DNA of 64,000 bases from Lichenicola cladoniae (GCF_013201075.1 NZ_CP053712.1:1-64000); one strand, 5' to 3'. Shown: positions 1 to 10,272, counted from the stretch's first letter. Notes: generated by a model not told the origin, from the letters alone. Numbers and translations are program-made.

Positions 1-1
1 C

Positions 2-991
2 TACGGCAGCCAACCGATCTCGATCCATGACGGCCAAGGCAAGACCGGAATGGTTTATGGTCTCTACGTGCAGGACGAATGGAAAATCCTGCCGCGCGTG
101 ACCGTCAACTACGGCGTGCGTTTTGATGGTGTCAGCGAGTTCGTGAGCGAAACCCAGCTCAGCCCCAGGATCAACGTCGTCTGGCGGCCCACCGACACCA
201 CCACCCTGCATGTCGGCTATTCGCGCTACTTCACGCCGCCGCCGTTCGAGGAGCTGTCGGGCGGCTATATCGGCGCCTTTAACGGTACCAGTGCGGCCGC
301 CGCAACGACACTGAACGACAAGGTGCAGCCGGAGCGGGACAACTATTACGACGCTGGCATCGATCAGATCGTGCTACCGGGCCTGCATGTCGGCTTTGAT
401 GGCTACTATAAACAGGCCAACGAACTCATCGACGAAGGCCAATTTGGCGCGCCGATCATCCTGTCTGCATTCAACTATGCGCAGGGACAGGTGCACGGCT
501 TCGAGGGCACTTTCTCGTACGATCGCGGTCCGCTGTCACTTTATGGCAACGTCGCCTGGTCACGTGCGATCGGCAAGAACATAACCTCCGCCCAATTCAA
601 TTTCGGTCCGGATGATCTTGCCTACATTTCGAACCGCTGGATCCATCTCGATCACGACCAGACCTGGACCGGGTCCGGAGGTGCTGCGTACTCGTTCTTT
701 CACACGACGTCGCACCCGTTCCGCGCTTCGGCCGATCTGGTGGTGGGCTCCGGTCTCCGAGCCGACGGTGAGACGCCCAACGGCCGCGCCTTGTCGAGCT
801 ACTACGTAGTGAATCTGAGCTTCGTGCAGACCTTCAAGAGCCCGGCCCTACGCGGTACCACCCTCCGCCTCGACGTGCTGAACCTGCTCGACCATACCTA
901 TGAGATCCGCGACGGGACCGGGGTTGGGGTGGGAGCGCCACAGTTCGGGTTGCGCCGAACGATCCTGACCGGCATCACGCAACGTTTCTGA
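2..991 (+). CDS. TonB-dependent outer-membrane receptor, C-terminal part
   Basis: The reading frame is open from the first bases of the window, so the N-terminal signal, TonB box and plug lie outside. What remains is the distal beta-barrel: alternating aromatic strands, a conserved LYVQDEWK strand near the start, VGYSRYFTPPPFEE in the middle and a typical last strand ending in Phe (GITQRF). The family imports metal chelates or other scarce nutrients across the outer membrane using TonB energy. It is convergent with a Zur repressor gene 28 bp away, and a DUF1826 gene follows, so a zinc-scavenging receptor is the best inference. The substrate cannot be read from this fragment. Confidence 0.88.
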   Translation, partial: YGSQPISIHDGQGKTGMVYGLYVQDEWKILPRVTVNYGVRFDGVSEFVSETQLSPRINVVWRPTDTTTLHVGYSRYFTPPPFEELSGGYIGAFNGTSAAAATTLNDKVQPERDNYYDAGIDQIVLPGLHVGFDGYYKQANELIDEGQFGAPIILSAFNYAQGQVHGFEGTFSYDRGPLSLYGNVAWSRAIGKNITSAQFNFGPDDLAYISNRWIHLDHDQTWTGSGGAAYSFFHTTSHPFRASADLVVGSGLRADGETPNGRALSSYYVVNLSFVQTFKSPALRGTTLRLDVLNLLDHTYEIRDGTGVGVGAPQFGLRRTILTGITQRF

Positions 992-1019
992 GCTGAACGG
1001 TCAGAGCCATCAGCAAGAA

Positions 1020-1517
1020 TCACACCATCTGGCACGCCGCGTCTCCTGATGCGGCCTCTGTGCAGATCGCGCAAATCCCTTCAACCTCGATCGTGGCGCG
1101 GCTGGGCACAAAGCCGCTTGGAGTAACTGCATGTCGAAGCGCTTCCTCGAAGCTGCGGTCCTCGAACTCCATGACCCCTCCGCATTGCGTGCAGATCAGG
1201 AAGCGACCGACATGGTCGTGATGCTCGTCCTCTGACGGATGGATGCAGCCGATAAACGCGGCGAGCCGCTCTACCTTGTGGATGAGGCCGTGTTCGCAAA
1301 GAAAGTCGAGCGCGCGATAAACGGTAGGCGGTGCTGCACTCTTGTGGCTTGTCTTCAGCCGGTCCAGCAAGTCATACGCCCGCGCCGGATTGCCGCTTTC
1401 AAGAACGAGGCCCAGCACCTCTCGTCGAAGCGGCGTCAGGCGCGTGCCACGTCGCTCACATATTCGAGCCGCTTGATCCAGTAGCATCTTTGTCTCGACT
1501 GACAGCACTTGTTCCAT
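1020..1517 (-). CDS. zur: Fur-family zinc uptake regulator (Zur)
   Basis: A 165-residue Fur-superfamily repressor. The N-terminal winged helix (about 15-85) contains LTPLRREVL and the recognition segment PPTVYRALDFL. The C-terminal metal-binding part has C91, the His cluster HHDH at 99-102, and two structural CxxC pairs (C109/C112 and C149/C152). The LTPLRR and AYDLLDRL wording is more typical of Zur than of Fur, so zinc is the likely corepressor. It is transcribed divergently from the DUF1826 gene and convergently with the TonB receptor. Palindromes in the 430-bp upstream gap suggest autoregulation and control of the DUF1826 gene. Confidence 0.85.
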   Translation of the reverse strand: MEQVLSVETKMLLDQAARICERRGTRLTPLRREVLGLVLESGNPARAYDLLDRLKTSHKSAAPPTVYRALDFLCEHGLIHKVERLAAFIGCIHPSEDEHHDHVGRFLICTQCGGVMEFEDRSFEEALRHAVTPSGFVPSRATIEVEGICAICTEAASGDAACQMV

Positions 1518-1533
1518 GTGATCGCACCGCTTG

Positions 1534-1552
1534 TGATAAAATGATCATATCG
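1534..1552. promoter_or_regulatory. candidate Zur operator upstream of zur
   Basis: An AT-rich imperfect palindrome around TGATCA lies 17 bp upstream of the zur start. Read on the minus strand it contains CGATATGAT, which matches the half-site of the box in front of the DUF1826 gene. Position and similarity fit autoregulation; no binding is shown. Confidence 0.35.
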
Positions 1553-1908
1553 CTTCGACTGAAGTCTGAAACAGAGTTGTAGTCAAACGAGGGGCAAATG
1601 ACTTGTATCGGCGATCGTAGATTGTGACTGGCTGCATATATGAGTGCTAATGGAAATGGCAAGATTAGACTGGCCGGAATCAATAATTAGCGAAACCGCT
1701 TTCTGGAATAAGCCGCCTTGTGAGATGGCCGCTCTGATCGCGGTGCTGTCTCGCCGTTTCGCTTTCGAACGTCACAATCAATACAATCTAACGTCGGCCG
1801 CGTGGCAGACTGGTTTGTCACCGGGTCTTTCACAACCCGCACTACTTGTTGGCAACCGATAGATAAATTCTAACGTAGAGCCTCGGTCTTGCAAACCTCT
1901 GCAACTCT

Positions 1909-1933
1909 GGTAATGATATATAATATCGTAAAG
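1909..1933. promoter_or_regulatory. candidate Zur box upstream of the DUF1826 gene
   Basis: The core GATAT-ATA-ATATC (1915-1927) is a perfect inverted repeat with partly matching outer bases, ending about 14 bp before the DUF1826 start codon. Zur boxes in proteobacteria are AT-rich palindromes of this size. The rest of the 1518-1946 gap holds no convincing gene. Confidence 0.45.
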
Positions 1934-1946
1934 AAGATCAATCGCC

Positions 1947-2561
1947 ATGAGCTCTGGCAATCCGTCGAATCGTTTAGTGGTCATAGAGCGGGCGCCTTCT
2001 AATGTCGTGGCAGGCCCGAACGCGGGTGTCCTTTGTGCTATCAAAAATGACCGAGTCGGTTTGGCGCTCTGGTGGCGGAAGCTGTGCCCTGGTCTGGCCA
2101 AAGCCGCATCTGATATGCTCGCTGGCTCAACATTCAGCTGCTCTGCTGTAGGAGAACCGCGACTGGCTGTGCAGGAACTATTGCGCGCTGTTCCCTTACA
2201 GGCAGCTGTTCTCGGGTCCGACATCGAGCGGCTCGCAAATTTATTCTCTGAGCTCGGCGGGTCTTCGGTTATACGCCTGCGTCTTGAACATGGTCGCCTG
2301 CAAACCTTGCGGGAACTGCAGCTGGATGCGACACGGCTCCGCATGTTGTGCACATACGCAGGCCCAGGGATCGAATGGCAGGACGGGCAAGGTACAGTCC
2401 GCCGTATGCCCGAAGGGCATGTGGCTTTTCTCAAAGGCACGCGCTGGCTCGCCGATGACAAAGACGCATTGGTGCTTCACCGTTCACCGACGCCCGCCAA
2501 TTCCCGGTATACGAAAGATGGCTGGTTGCTGCTGTGCATCGACCAGCCCAATCTGAACTGA
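1947..2561 (+). CDS. DUF1826 domain protein
   Basis: A 204-residue soluble protein without a signal peptide or membrane segment. The C-terminal half carries the family features I recognise: LRMLCTYAGPGIEW, VRRMPEGHVAFLKGTRW and a HRSPTP stretch with Cys and His that could bind metal. The biochemical role of DUF1826 is not established, but these genes are repeatedly found near Zur and zinc importers, as here. A palindromic operator candidate sits just upstream. The 170 bp that follow contain no gene I can support. Confidence 0.75.
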   Translation: MSSGNPSNRLVVIERAPSNVVAGPNAGVLCAIKNDRVGLALWWRKLCPGLAKAASDMLAGSTFSCSAVGEPRLAVQELLRAVPLQAAVLGSDIERLANLFSELGGSSVIRLRLEHGRLQTLRELQLDATRLRMLCTYAGPGIEWQDGQGTVRRMPEGHVAFLKGTRWLADDKDALVLHRSPTPANSRYTKDGWLLLCIDQPNLN

Positions 2562-2730
2562 TGCGCAGCTCTAAGATTGGTTTGGCCATAGCGGATCGGA
2601 ATGTCGTCGGCAGAAGGAAAGAACTTTTTACGGACAGTCAGCGGCCGGTCATCTCGGCGACCGTCATAGGTTCGACTTCCGTGCAATCCCGCGCAATTCT
2701 CTGCTCGGATGCGCCTTGACCCGGATAAGT

Positions 2731-4389
2731 CTATCCGCCTGGCTCACGATGATCTACGTGGCCTTCGCCGCCTGAGCAGGAGCGGCGGGCATTGTAACTA
2801 GCCGGTACATCAGCGTCACCTTGCAGGGCGGCGAAGCCGCACTTTTGGCCGAATCCAGTCTGCACCAATCAAGCACGAAGCGCCGCCGGGGCAGCAAATG
2901 GCGTGGCCGCTATCCGATGCATCTGCCATCCGTTCAGCGCAAGAAAATCACTGCCGCATTCGATGGTGGACGCATGACCTCCGATGGCGGGGTGATGTTG
3001 CTTGCCGCCATAGAGGCCTCTCTCGGAATCGCGGCCAGGCTGGCACCGCTGATCACCGATCCACGAAATCCGGCGCTCGTGACACATAGCGTTGCCGACA
3101 TCCTGCGCGCCCGCATGCTCGCCATCGCCTGCGGCTATGAGGATGGCGACGATCTCGATCATCTGCGCACCGATCCCGGCTTCAAACTCGCTTGCGGCCG
3201 CTTGCCCGACAGCGGGCGCGATCTCTGCTCGCAGCCGACCGTGTCACGCTTGAAAAGTGCACCAGGCCTTCGCGAAGTCATAGGCCTTACCTACGCTATG
3301 GTTGACCTCTACTGCGCGAGCTACGACCGTCCGCCCCGCGCCGTCACGCTGGATATCGATGACACCGTCGATGTCGTGCATGGTCATCAGCAACTCTCGC
3401 TGTTTAACGGCCACTATGACGAGCGCTGCTTTCTTCCGATCCATGTTTATGACACCGTGACATTGCGTCCCGTGGCAATGCTGTTACAGCCCGGAACGAC
3501 GCCGTCTGGCATTGAAGTCCGCAACCATCTTCGCCGTCTCGTGCGCCGTATCCGACAACATTGGCCGCATACGCGACTGACCATTCGGGATGACGGTCAC
3601 TACGGCCGCCCCGAGGTCATGGCGTGGTACGAGGCCAACGCTGTCGATTACATCCTTGGCTTGCCTGGCAATAAGGTCCTTACCCGCCTGGTGGAACCGG
3701 CTGCCGACGATGTGCGGGTTCGCCGCGCCGAGGCGCAGGCACCGGTTGTCCGCCGCTATACCGAGGCCCGCTACGGTGCCAAGTCCTGGCAATGCGAGCG
3801 GCGTGTTGCCGCACGCATCGAGGCGACCACCAAAGGCCTCGATATCCGCGTCGTCGTGACCAACATCGTCGGCGGCGGCGCCGAGTGGCTGTATGACATT
3901 CTCTATTATGCCCGTGGCCAGGCCGGAAATCTGATCAAGCTGCACAAGACCCAGCTCGCCTCCGACCGAACCAGTTGCCGCTCGCCGCTCGCCAACCAAG
4001 TGCGGCTTGTGCTGCATACGGGGGCCTTCTGGCTGATGCTCAGGCTGCACGACGCCATTCCCAAGCCGCTGGCGCTGGCCTGCGCCGAGTTCACTACCTT
4101 GCGGATGCGCTTGATCAAGATCGGAGCACGTATCGCCGAGACTGCCAGCCGCGTGCGCATCGCGTTCGCGGCAGCCCATCCCGAGGGGGCACTGTTTGCC
4201 AGCCTTGCCCGCTGTCTCCACCCGGCCGGACCATGATCAACGGGGCCAAGCGCCCCGAATTCACCCACTCTCGCCAACCCCAAACGCCTGTCAGATACCG
4301 GCCGTGCAGCGATGAAAAAGACGCAACGAGAACCTGTGGCCTATGATCAAGCTGCCATCTGCCCTTCACCGCCCTGGATAAGACGGGCT
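2731..4389 (+). mobile_element. IS1380-family insertion sequence, left end degraded
   Basis: The right end is clear: read inward it gives CCCGTCTTATCCAGG, matching both ends of the second IS1380 copy at 6.7-8.3 kb. The left end is only weakly recognisable near 2731 (GTCTATCC), and the first bases of the gene differ from the other copy, so the left end is probably eroded or replaced. The right end interrupts an IS6-family transposase gene at 4390. Confidence 0.6.
2917..4236 (+). CDS. IS1380-family transposase
   Basis: DDE transposase of about 439 residues if the ATG at 2917 is used. A longer frame from a TTG at 2821 adds 32 residues with no counterpart in the other copy. Family features visible: VQRKKITAAFDGG near the start, TLDIDDTVDVVHG (catalytic Asp region), GHYDERCFLPIHVYD, LTIRDDGHYGRPEVM and a C-terminal LVLHTGAFWLML. 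There is no frameshift or stop, so it could be active, but the damaged left end may prevent movement. It is clearly homologous to the broken gene at 6858-8195. Confidence 0.85.
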   Translation: MHLPSVQRKKITAAFDGGRMTSDGGVMLLAAIEASLGIAARLAPLITDPRNPALVTHSVADILRARMLAIACGYEDGDDLDHLRTDPGFKLACGRLPDSGRDLCSQPTVSRLKSAPGLREVIGLTYAMVDLYCASYDRPPRAVTLDIDDTVDVVHGHQQLSLFNGHYDERCFLPIHVYDTVTLRPVAMLLQPGTTPSGIEVRNHLRRLVRRIRQHWPHTRLTIRDDGHYGRPEVMAWYEANAVDYILGLPGNKVLTRLVEPAADDVRVRRAEAQAPVVRRYTEARYGAKSWQCERRVAARIEATTKGLDIRVVVTNIVGGGAEWLYDILYYARGQAGNLIKLHKTQLASDRTSCRSPLANQVRLVLHTGAFWLMLRLHDAIPKPLALACAEFTTLRMRLIKIGARIAETASRVRIAFAAAHPEGALFASLARCLHPAGP

Positions 4390-5031
4390 AGGGGGCGAGA
4401 TCATGAGCTTGAGTTTTCGAGACCTGGAGCTTCTACTGGACGAGCGTGGCATCGTCGTCTCCTATGAAAGTTTCCGGCGATGGTGCCTGAAGTTTGGCTG
4501 TCACTTTGCAGGCCGTACTCGTCAATGGCGGCCTGGCTCGGGTGACAAACGATGTCTCGATGAGGTCTTCATCCGCATCCAAGGAAAGTTGCGCTATCCT
4601 CGGCGCGCTGTTGTCCAGAACGGCATCGTGCTGCACATCCTGGTGCAGAGCCGCCGTGACGGCAGCGCCGCGAAGCGCTTCTTCGAGCGCCTGCTTAAAG
4701 ACCGGCTGTATACCCCCCGCGTCGTGGTGACGGACAAGCTGAAGAGCCACGGGGTAGCAAAGCGTGAATGCTACCTGACGTCGAGCATCAAGGAAGCTGT
4801 TATCTGAATAACTGACCCGAGAACTCGTAACGGCCAACCCGGAGGCGAGAGCGGCAAATGCAACGCTTGAGATCAATGCGGCAGGCACAGCATTTCCTAT
4901 CCGCCCACGCATTTATCTCCAGGCAACTCCGCCCACAATCCCACTTGATGACCGTAAACCGCTATAGTGCCGTGCGTGCCAAAGCCTTTAGGATATGGTC
5001 ACAGGAGACGTGTGCCCGAAGCAACGGGTAA
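4390..5031 (+). pseudogene. IS6-family transposase relic, truncated and frameshifted
   Basis: Begins inside the protein (SLSFRDLELLLDERGIVVSYE) exactly where the IS1380 element ends, so the N-terminus was lost by that insertion. The central part keeps CLDEVFIRIQGKLRY and VVVTDKLKSHG. After KRE, near 4768, the frame shifts; MLPDVEH and the C-terminal LNN...RRRERQMQR segment continue in another frame with two internal stops. It belongs to a different IS6 branch from the 798-bp copies found later in the window. The following 314 bp (5032-5345) hold nothing I recognise. Confidence 0.8.
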
Positions 5032-5345
5032 TCGCTCTAATTCTAATGATCCCTTCCTCCTTCCGAGCTCATCAGTTAATGTGGCAATGTTGTTCATTGC
5101 AATTGAAACGTCCTTTCCATTTGGTTGCTGCCAGACCCCTGTATTCCGGATCCAGATAACTGTTTTTCTTTACTTTTCTCCTGGCATAAACGCAGCAGCT
5201 TCGGGAAAAGAGCTTCAGCTTCACGCATGTTGAGGCAGAACCACCAATTTGAAGGACGACTACCCGACCGGCTACATAAAGACCCAATTCGACCCATTAC
5301 TCCAACTAGCAAACAGCATCCGTCGTCCTCGGAGACTTTGAATTC

Positions 5346-6575
5346 GTGTTTATATCCTTCTTCCCGCGCCCGCGGCTGTTCTTCCTGTCCTCCGTTCTCT
5401 GGGTTGCCCTGTGCGTGGCTCTCTGGTCCCTGGGCGGCCGAGAGTGGGGCGCACTGATTGGGCTGGCGCCGTTGGCGCACGGACAGGCACGGATCATCGG
5501 AGTCGCCGTCTTCTGGTCGCAGTCGTTTCTTTGGTTCTACCTTTACTATTGGGCGGTCGTCGGGATTTTTGCTGGCGCCTGGCGCCTGGTCGCGCCGCAC
5601 CCGTGGGCCCGTTGGTCAATCTGGGGATCGGCGCTAATCGCGTTCATAACCTATCTCCAAGTGCAGGTGAGCGTGGCGATAAATGGCTGGTATGGTCCCT
5701 TTTACGATCTGGTGCAGGCGGCGCTTGGCCACGTGGGCCATGTGACGCTCGCCCAGTTCTACCTTCAGTTGCTAACCTTCTCCGAAATCGCCCTGGTGGC
5801 GGTCAGCGCCGGCGTGCTGACTCTGTTCTTCGCCAGTCACTACGTATTCCGCTGGCGCACGGCGATGAACGACTACTACATGGGCCATTGGTCGATCTTA
5901 CGATTGGTCGAGGGAGCCTCCCAGCGCGTGCAGGAGGACACCATGCGGTTTTCCACCACGGTGGAGGACCTGGGCGTGAGCCTGATTAATTCGGTGATGA
6001 CCCTGATCGCCTTCCTGCCGGTCCTGCTGACGCTATCAGCCAAGGTCACGACTTTGCCCCTGGTTGGCCTCGTGCCTCACGCGCTGGTGGTGGTGGCGCT
6101 GTTCTGGTCGGTATGTGGTACCGCCTTCCTGGCGCTGATTGGGGTTAGGCTGCCGGGCTTACAGTTTCGCAACCAGAGGGTCGAGGCGGCCTATCGCAAG
6201 GAGTTGGTGTATGGCGAGGACGATCCTGACCGTGCCCAGCCGCCGGCGGTCCGTGAGCTGTTCGCCAATGTCCGGAAAAACTATTTCCGCGTTTATTTCA
6301 ACTACACTTACTTCAACGTTGGCCGCATCCTGTATCTCCAAGTCGACAACATCTTTCCTTATATCGTCCTGGCACCGACGATTGTGGCAGGCGTGATCAC
6401 CTTAGGAGTGTTGCAGCAGATATTGAACGCCTTTGACCAAGTCCGCTCGTCATTTCAATACTTGGTCAACTCCTGGATAACGATCGTGGAGTTGTTGTCG
6501 ATCTACAAGCGCCTGCGCACATTCGAATCCGAGATCAGCGGCGACGCACTTCCTGCGATCGAGGCCAACGCCTGA
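5346..6575 (+). CDS. sbmA: SbmA/BacA-family peptide transporter
   Basis: A 409-residue inner-membrane protein, the usual length of SbmA/BacA. It has several hydrophobic segments and the family hallmarks [50 protein letters not shown] and [26 protein letters not shown]. The family imports antimicrobial peptides, microcins and some antibiotics, and BacA in rhizobia is needed for chronic host infection. It stands alone between two IS1380 elements, with no partner gene. Family identity is firm; the physiological substrate is unknown. No promoter or terminator stood out. Confidence 0.88.
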   Translation: MFISFFPRPRLFFLSSVLWVALCVALWSLGGREWGALIGLAPLAHGQARIIGVAVFWSQSFLWFYLYYWAVVGIFAGAWRLVAPHPWARWSIWGSALIAFITYLQVQVSVAINGWYGPFYDLVQAALGHVGHVTLAQFYLQLLTFSEIALVAVSAGVLTLFFASHYVFRWRTAMNDYYMGHWSILRLVEGASQRVQEDTMRFSTTVEDLGVSLINSVMTLIAFLPVLLTLSAKVTTLPLVGLVPHALVVVALFWSVCGTAFLALIGVRLPGLQFRNQRVEAAYRKELVYGEDDPDRAQPPAVRELFANVRKNYFRVYFNYTYFNVGRILYLQVDNIFPYIVLAPTIVAGVITLGVLQQILNAFDQVRSSFQYLVNSWITIVELLSIYKRLRTFESEISGDALPAIEANA

Positions 6576-6703
6576 TCACGCCGCGGGTCAAAGTTCAACG
6601 ACTGGCCCAACGAGATGCTAGGATGCTCCTGTCGCGTGTCCGATATCAGAAGAATTCTGGTGGTCCAGCCCGTTCTAGGCCCGGCGATGCGCCTCGAATC
6701 GCG

Positions 6704-8274
6704 CTAGCCCTTCTTATTCAGCGCGGTGAAGCGGCGGCGGCATCTTGAGCGTCGGGCGTGATTTTCCAATTCGTCTTTTTCATCGCTGAGCGGCGCGTAT
6801 CTGGCAGGCGCTGGAGGTTGTCAGGATCGGGCGAATTCGGGGCGCGTGGCCCCTGCATCACGGCCCGGCAGGGTTGAGGCATCGGGCAAGGCTTACAAAC
6901 AGCGCGGCCTCCGGATGGGCGGCGGCGAAAGCGATCCGCACCCGGCTGGCGGTCTCGGCGATGCGGGCGCCGATTTTGATCAGGCGCATGCGCAAGGTGG
7001 TGAACTCGGCCCGGGCCAACGGCTGCGGCTCGGGAATAGCGTCACGCAGCCCGAGCATCAGCCAAAAGGCACCGGTATGCAGCACGAGCCGCACCTGGTT
7101 CGCGAGCGGCGAGCGGCCACTGGTGCGGTCGGAGGCGAGTTGGCTCTTGTGCAGCTTGATCAGATTTTCTGCCTGGCCGCGGGCGCAATAGAGCGTGTCA
7201 TACAGCCATTCGGCGTTGCTTCAGATGATGTTGGTGACGACGAAGCGTATGTCGAGGCCTTTGGTAGTGGCCTCGATCCGTGCTGCGACGCGGCGCTCGC
7301 AGCGCCAGGACTTGGCGCGGCAAACCCGCACATCGTCGGCGTATGGCTCCACGAGGAGATCGAGAACTTTGTTGCCCGGAAAACCAAGGATGTAATCGAC
7401 GCCATTGGCCTCGCACCATGCCATCACCTCCGGACGGCCGTAATGACCATCGCCGCGAATGGTCAGCCGGGTGTTAGGCTAATGCTGTCGGATACGGCGG
7501 ACCAGGCGACGCAGATGATTGCGAACTTCCACCCCGGACGGCGTTGTGCCGGTCCGCAGCAGCACCGCCACGGGACGCGATGTCACGGTGTCGTAGACGT
7601 GGATCGGCAGAAAGCAACGCTCGTCGTAGTAGGCGTTGAACAGCGAGAGCTGTTGATGGCCATGCACGATGTCGACGGTATCGTCGATATCCAGCGTCAC
7701 AGCGCGGGGCGGACGCAAATAGCTGGCGCAGTAGACATCGACCATGGCGTAGGTCAGGCGCATGACCTCGCGCAGTGTCGGTGCGTTTTCCCAACGCGAC
7801 ACTGTTGGCTGCGAGCAGAGATCGCGGCCGCTGTCGGGCAGACGCCCGCAGGCAAGCTTGAAACCGGGATCGGTACGCAGATGATCGAGGTCATCACCGT
7901 CCTCGTAGCCGCAGGCAATGGCAAGCATGCGCGCGCGCAAGATGTCGGCAACGCTGTGCGTCACAAACGCAGGGTTGCGATGGTCAGCGATCAGCGCGGC
8001 CAGTTTGGCCGCAAGACCGAGGCGGGTCTCGACAGCGGCAATTAGCATCACGCCGCCGTCGGAGGTCAGGCGTCCACCGTCGAACGCGGCGGTGACTTTC
8101 TTGCGCTGGACCGATGACAGCGAGAACGGCAGCAGGGTATCTTCGAGCATGGCGGGTGTGGCACCGTCCGATTTGGCAGAGTTTGGCATCGACACCCAAA
8201 TTTCTGTTTTAGATCAGATGCTTACACTACATCCGCCAGCGAATCCCTGGCATGCGCTGAATAAGACGGGTTAA
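6704..8274 (-). mobile_element. IS1380-family insertion sequence, decayed copy
   Basis: Both ends can be paired. The low-coordinate end reads TAGCCCTTCTTATTCAGCGC and the high-coordinate end, reverse-complemented, reads TAACCCGTCTTATTCAGCGC. The enclosed transposase is frameshifted. Flanking tetranucleotides (CTAG and TTAA) do not match, so no target duplication is preserved. About 130 bp to its left (6576-6703) and 260 bp to its right (8275-8533) contain no supportable gene. Confidence 0.75.
6858..8195 (-). pseudogene. IS1380-family transposase, frameshifted
   Basis: The N-terminal 238 residues (8195 to about 7479) are intact up to RRIRQH. The remaining parts appear in other minus-strand frames: MMAWCEANGVDYILGFPGNKV at 7221-7427, and MRLVLHTGAFWLMLGL onward at 6858-7094. 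At least two indels are therefore needed, and the gene cannot give a full transposase. Homology with the gene at 2917-4236 runs through the whole length. Confidence 0.85.
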
Positions 8275-8533
8275 CTGGAATGACCTTGGCTCGTGGCTGA
8301 TGTCAAGTCTGGCGCGACTGCAATTGATTTTGTTCTACGCCTCGGCTTCTCTTCGGCATCCCTCCTATGAGCGACCCAGATGGCGACGGAACTTACGTTG
8401 ATTTGCTTCTTTACGCTGCGTCCGTCCTTCCCCGACGGCGTGCCATGTTCTTCTTCCATTTGTCCGGTTGATATCTGCATCGGGCATGCACGAGTTATCA
8501 CGCACTGCAGGAAGCGATGCCGTATCGATCACA

Positions 8534-10165
8534 TCAAGGCTTGCCTGATATCCCAACCAAAGCCGCTATACCGCTCTGCGCAGACCGTTTTTCCTCGTCT
8601 GTGATCTGGTCACGCAGGGATGCATCCTGTTTCAGTGCAAATCGACGCATATCGTCCGCCCGACGCTTAAGGATCCCGGCTTGGCGGCGAAGGAGATCCG
8701 GCAGCACAGAATCCCCGTGCAACCTCATGGCTAAGACTTGAAGATGGGGTAGACAGACAGTCGGCTCAGGATGCGGCGCGATACTTCCAGCCTGAAGAAT
8801 AGCCTCGAATTTATCTAACGATGCGTCCGCGACTCCACACGCAAGTCTGCAGAACGGGCAGCCGGATGCCGAGTGCCAAAGCGCTGCGGGCGTGGAAGAA
8901 GCGTCCTCCTTGGCGTCGGCCATTTCCTCCAGTAATGCAGCCTGTGCGTCCAGCACAGGAGCGAAGCCGATGCAGACCTCGCGTGGCGCGGCATGAGCGA
9001 TGAACTGCCGGCTGTGAGGTCCGCACAGGCCACCCTGTCTTGCCAGATCTTGCCTTGCCTCGAGATCGCGCCGAAGGCTGCCCTGCAGCTGTGTCAGCGC
9101 GTCGAACACCGCACGCTCAATCCGGCTGCAGATCTGGCAATCCAGCAGGTTGGCCGCGATCGGGGCATTCACCAGCGAGGATGAGCCGACTGGGTCGGAA
9201 GGCGGCAGCGCCGCCTGGTCAATCTCATGGCGCAGCGCGACCAGTCGCTCCCGAACGGCGCCAAGACCGGGCGCCGCCGCAAGCACGGCATCCAGTCGTG
9301 CATACATCCCGTGCAGAAAGGCGTGTCGCTTGCCATTGGTCATGTAGGCAAGAACATCGTGTTCCAGCTCCAGCAAGCCGCTCTCTTCGAGCCTAGAGGC
9401 CGGCATGCGTCCGAGCCGGACGCTAAGGGCCGTAGCGGCTGAGACGGGATAAAACTTCTGGGCCTCTGGAAGGCCAAGCGTTTGCAGACGGGCTCGTAAA
9501 TCGGCGACTGCGGCGTCGCGTGCCGTCCCATCGACCATGTCTGCCTTGTTCAAGACGATGAACACCTGTCGGCCGGCTTTAGAGGCGGTGTAGAGAATGT
9601 CCGCTTCATCCTCCGTGAGAGAGCCGTTGAACCCTGTCACGAGTAGGAACGCATCGGCTTCCGGTAGAAAGGCGCGGGTGGTTACTGTGTTGCCAGCTAC
9701 CGCAGACCCGAGACCTGGCGTATCAATGAAGCGAAACCCCGAACGGAGCAGATCTGCCGGAAGCTGGATTTCGGCTTCCCGGATGCGGCGACGATTGCTG
9801 GGGTTGCCACGCTCGGTGACATAGTCTTCCAATTGGTCGAGCCGGATGTCGAGAAACAGTGTCGTGTCCAGAAAGTGCAGCACGACCTTCTCGTGGCTGC
9901 CATAGGTGATGCTGGTGATCACAGAGGTGAGCGGCTCGATTCCGGTAGGCAGGCGGTCGAGCCCCAGCATCGCGTTCATCAAGGTAGATTTGCCGCGGCT
10001 GAAGCGCCCGACGACTGCGAGATTGAACCGGTCCTCGGCGAGACGGGCAAACAGGTCGCGGTTGCGCTCGAACTGGTCCGCCCGCCACGGAACCGCCCGT
10101 AGGAGGTCAGCAAGCTCGCTCTTCAGCAGTTCGTAGCGATGTAGGTCCAGTGTCGGCATCCCCAT
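8534..10165 (-). CDS. dynamin-like GTPase with paired Cys/His C-terminal motifs
   Basis: A 543-residue protein with a dynamin-type GTPase domain: P-loop GRFSRGKST (53-61), switch threonine region around LTSVIT (79-84), DTPG (148-151) and NKAD (206-209). Helical stalk-like sequence follows to about 330. The C-terminal third has two similar units, C343xxC346 with C381xxH384 and C436xxC439 with C471xxH474, which look like two metal-binding fingers. Bacterial dynamin-like proteins remodel or protect membranes. The gene is divergent from a fluoride-riboswitch-controlled crcB-usp gene, 206 bp away, and so may serve the same stress response. The substrate membrane and the role of the fingers are unknown. 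Confidence 0.8.
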   Translation of the reverse strand: MGMPTLDLHRYELLKSELADLLRAVPWRADQFERNRDLFARLAEDRFNLAVVGRFSRGKSTLMNAMLGLDRLPTGIEPLTSVITSITYGSHEKVVLHFLDTTLFLDIRLDQLEDYVTERGNPSNRRRIREAEIQLPADLLRSGFRFIDTPGLGSAVAGNTVTTRAFLPEADAFLLVTGFNGSLTEDEADILYTASKAGRQVFIVLNKADMVDGTARDAAVADLRARLQTLGLPEAQKFYPVSAATALSVRLGRMPASRLEESGLLELEHDVLAYMTNGKRHAFLHGMYARLDAVLAAAPGLGAVRERLVALRHEIDQAALPPSDPVGSSSLVNAPIAANLLDCQICSRIERAVFDALTQLQGSLRRDLEARQDLARQGGLCGPHSRQFIAHAAPREVCIGFAPVLDAQAALLEEMADAKEDASSTPAALWHSASGCPFCRLACGVADASLDKFEAILQAGSIAPHPEPTVCLPHLQVLAMRLHGDSVLPDLLRRQAGILKRRADDMRRFALKQDASLRDQITDEEKRSAQSGIAALVGISGKP

Positions 10166-10220
10166 GCAGAAGTGAGCGAGAGTGTTGAGAGGTCGACCTC
10201 ACCATGCAATACTCTTTTTA

Positions 10221-10272
10221 TAGGGGATGGGGTTCCCCCTTTAACTGCCCGTCGTGGGCTGATGACTCCTGC
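10221..10272 (+). promoter_or_regulatory. fluoride riboswitch (crcB motif)
   Basis: The sequence fits the crcB RNA fold. P1 pairs GGGG with CCCC around the loop ATGGGGTT. TTTAACT leads to P2, in which GCCC pairs with GGGC around GTCGT. The conserved CTGATGACTCCTG follows. GACTCC can pair with GGGGTT of the first loop (four Watson-Crick and two wobble pairs), giving the expected pseudoknot. It lies about 100 bp upstream of a gene whose first domain is the CrcB fluoride channel, which is the classic target. No run of U follows, so control may be at translation. Confidence 0.92.

Noticed and set aside
6846-8045. Long plus-strand open frame (about 400 codons) in the second IS1380 copy
   Set aside because: It is antisense to the transposase gene, and equivalent antisense frames are seen in the other copy. 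It is a by-product of GC-rich codon use.
6704-8274. CTAG tetranucleotides next to both IS1380 right ends, taken as target duplications
   Set aside because: The opposite ends carry other tetranucleotides (TTAA, or unresolved), so no true pair exists. CTAG may be part of the terminal sequence or chance.
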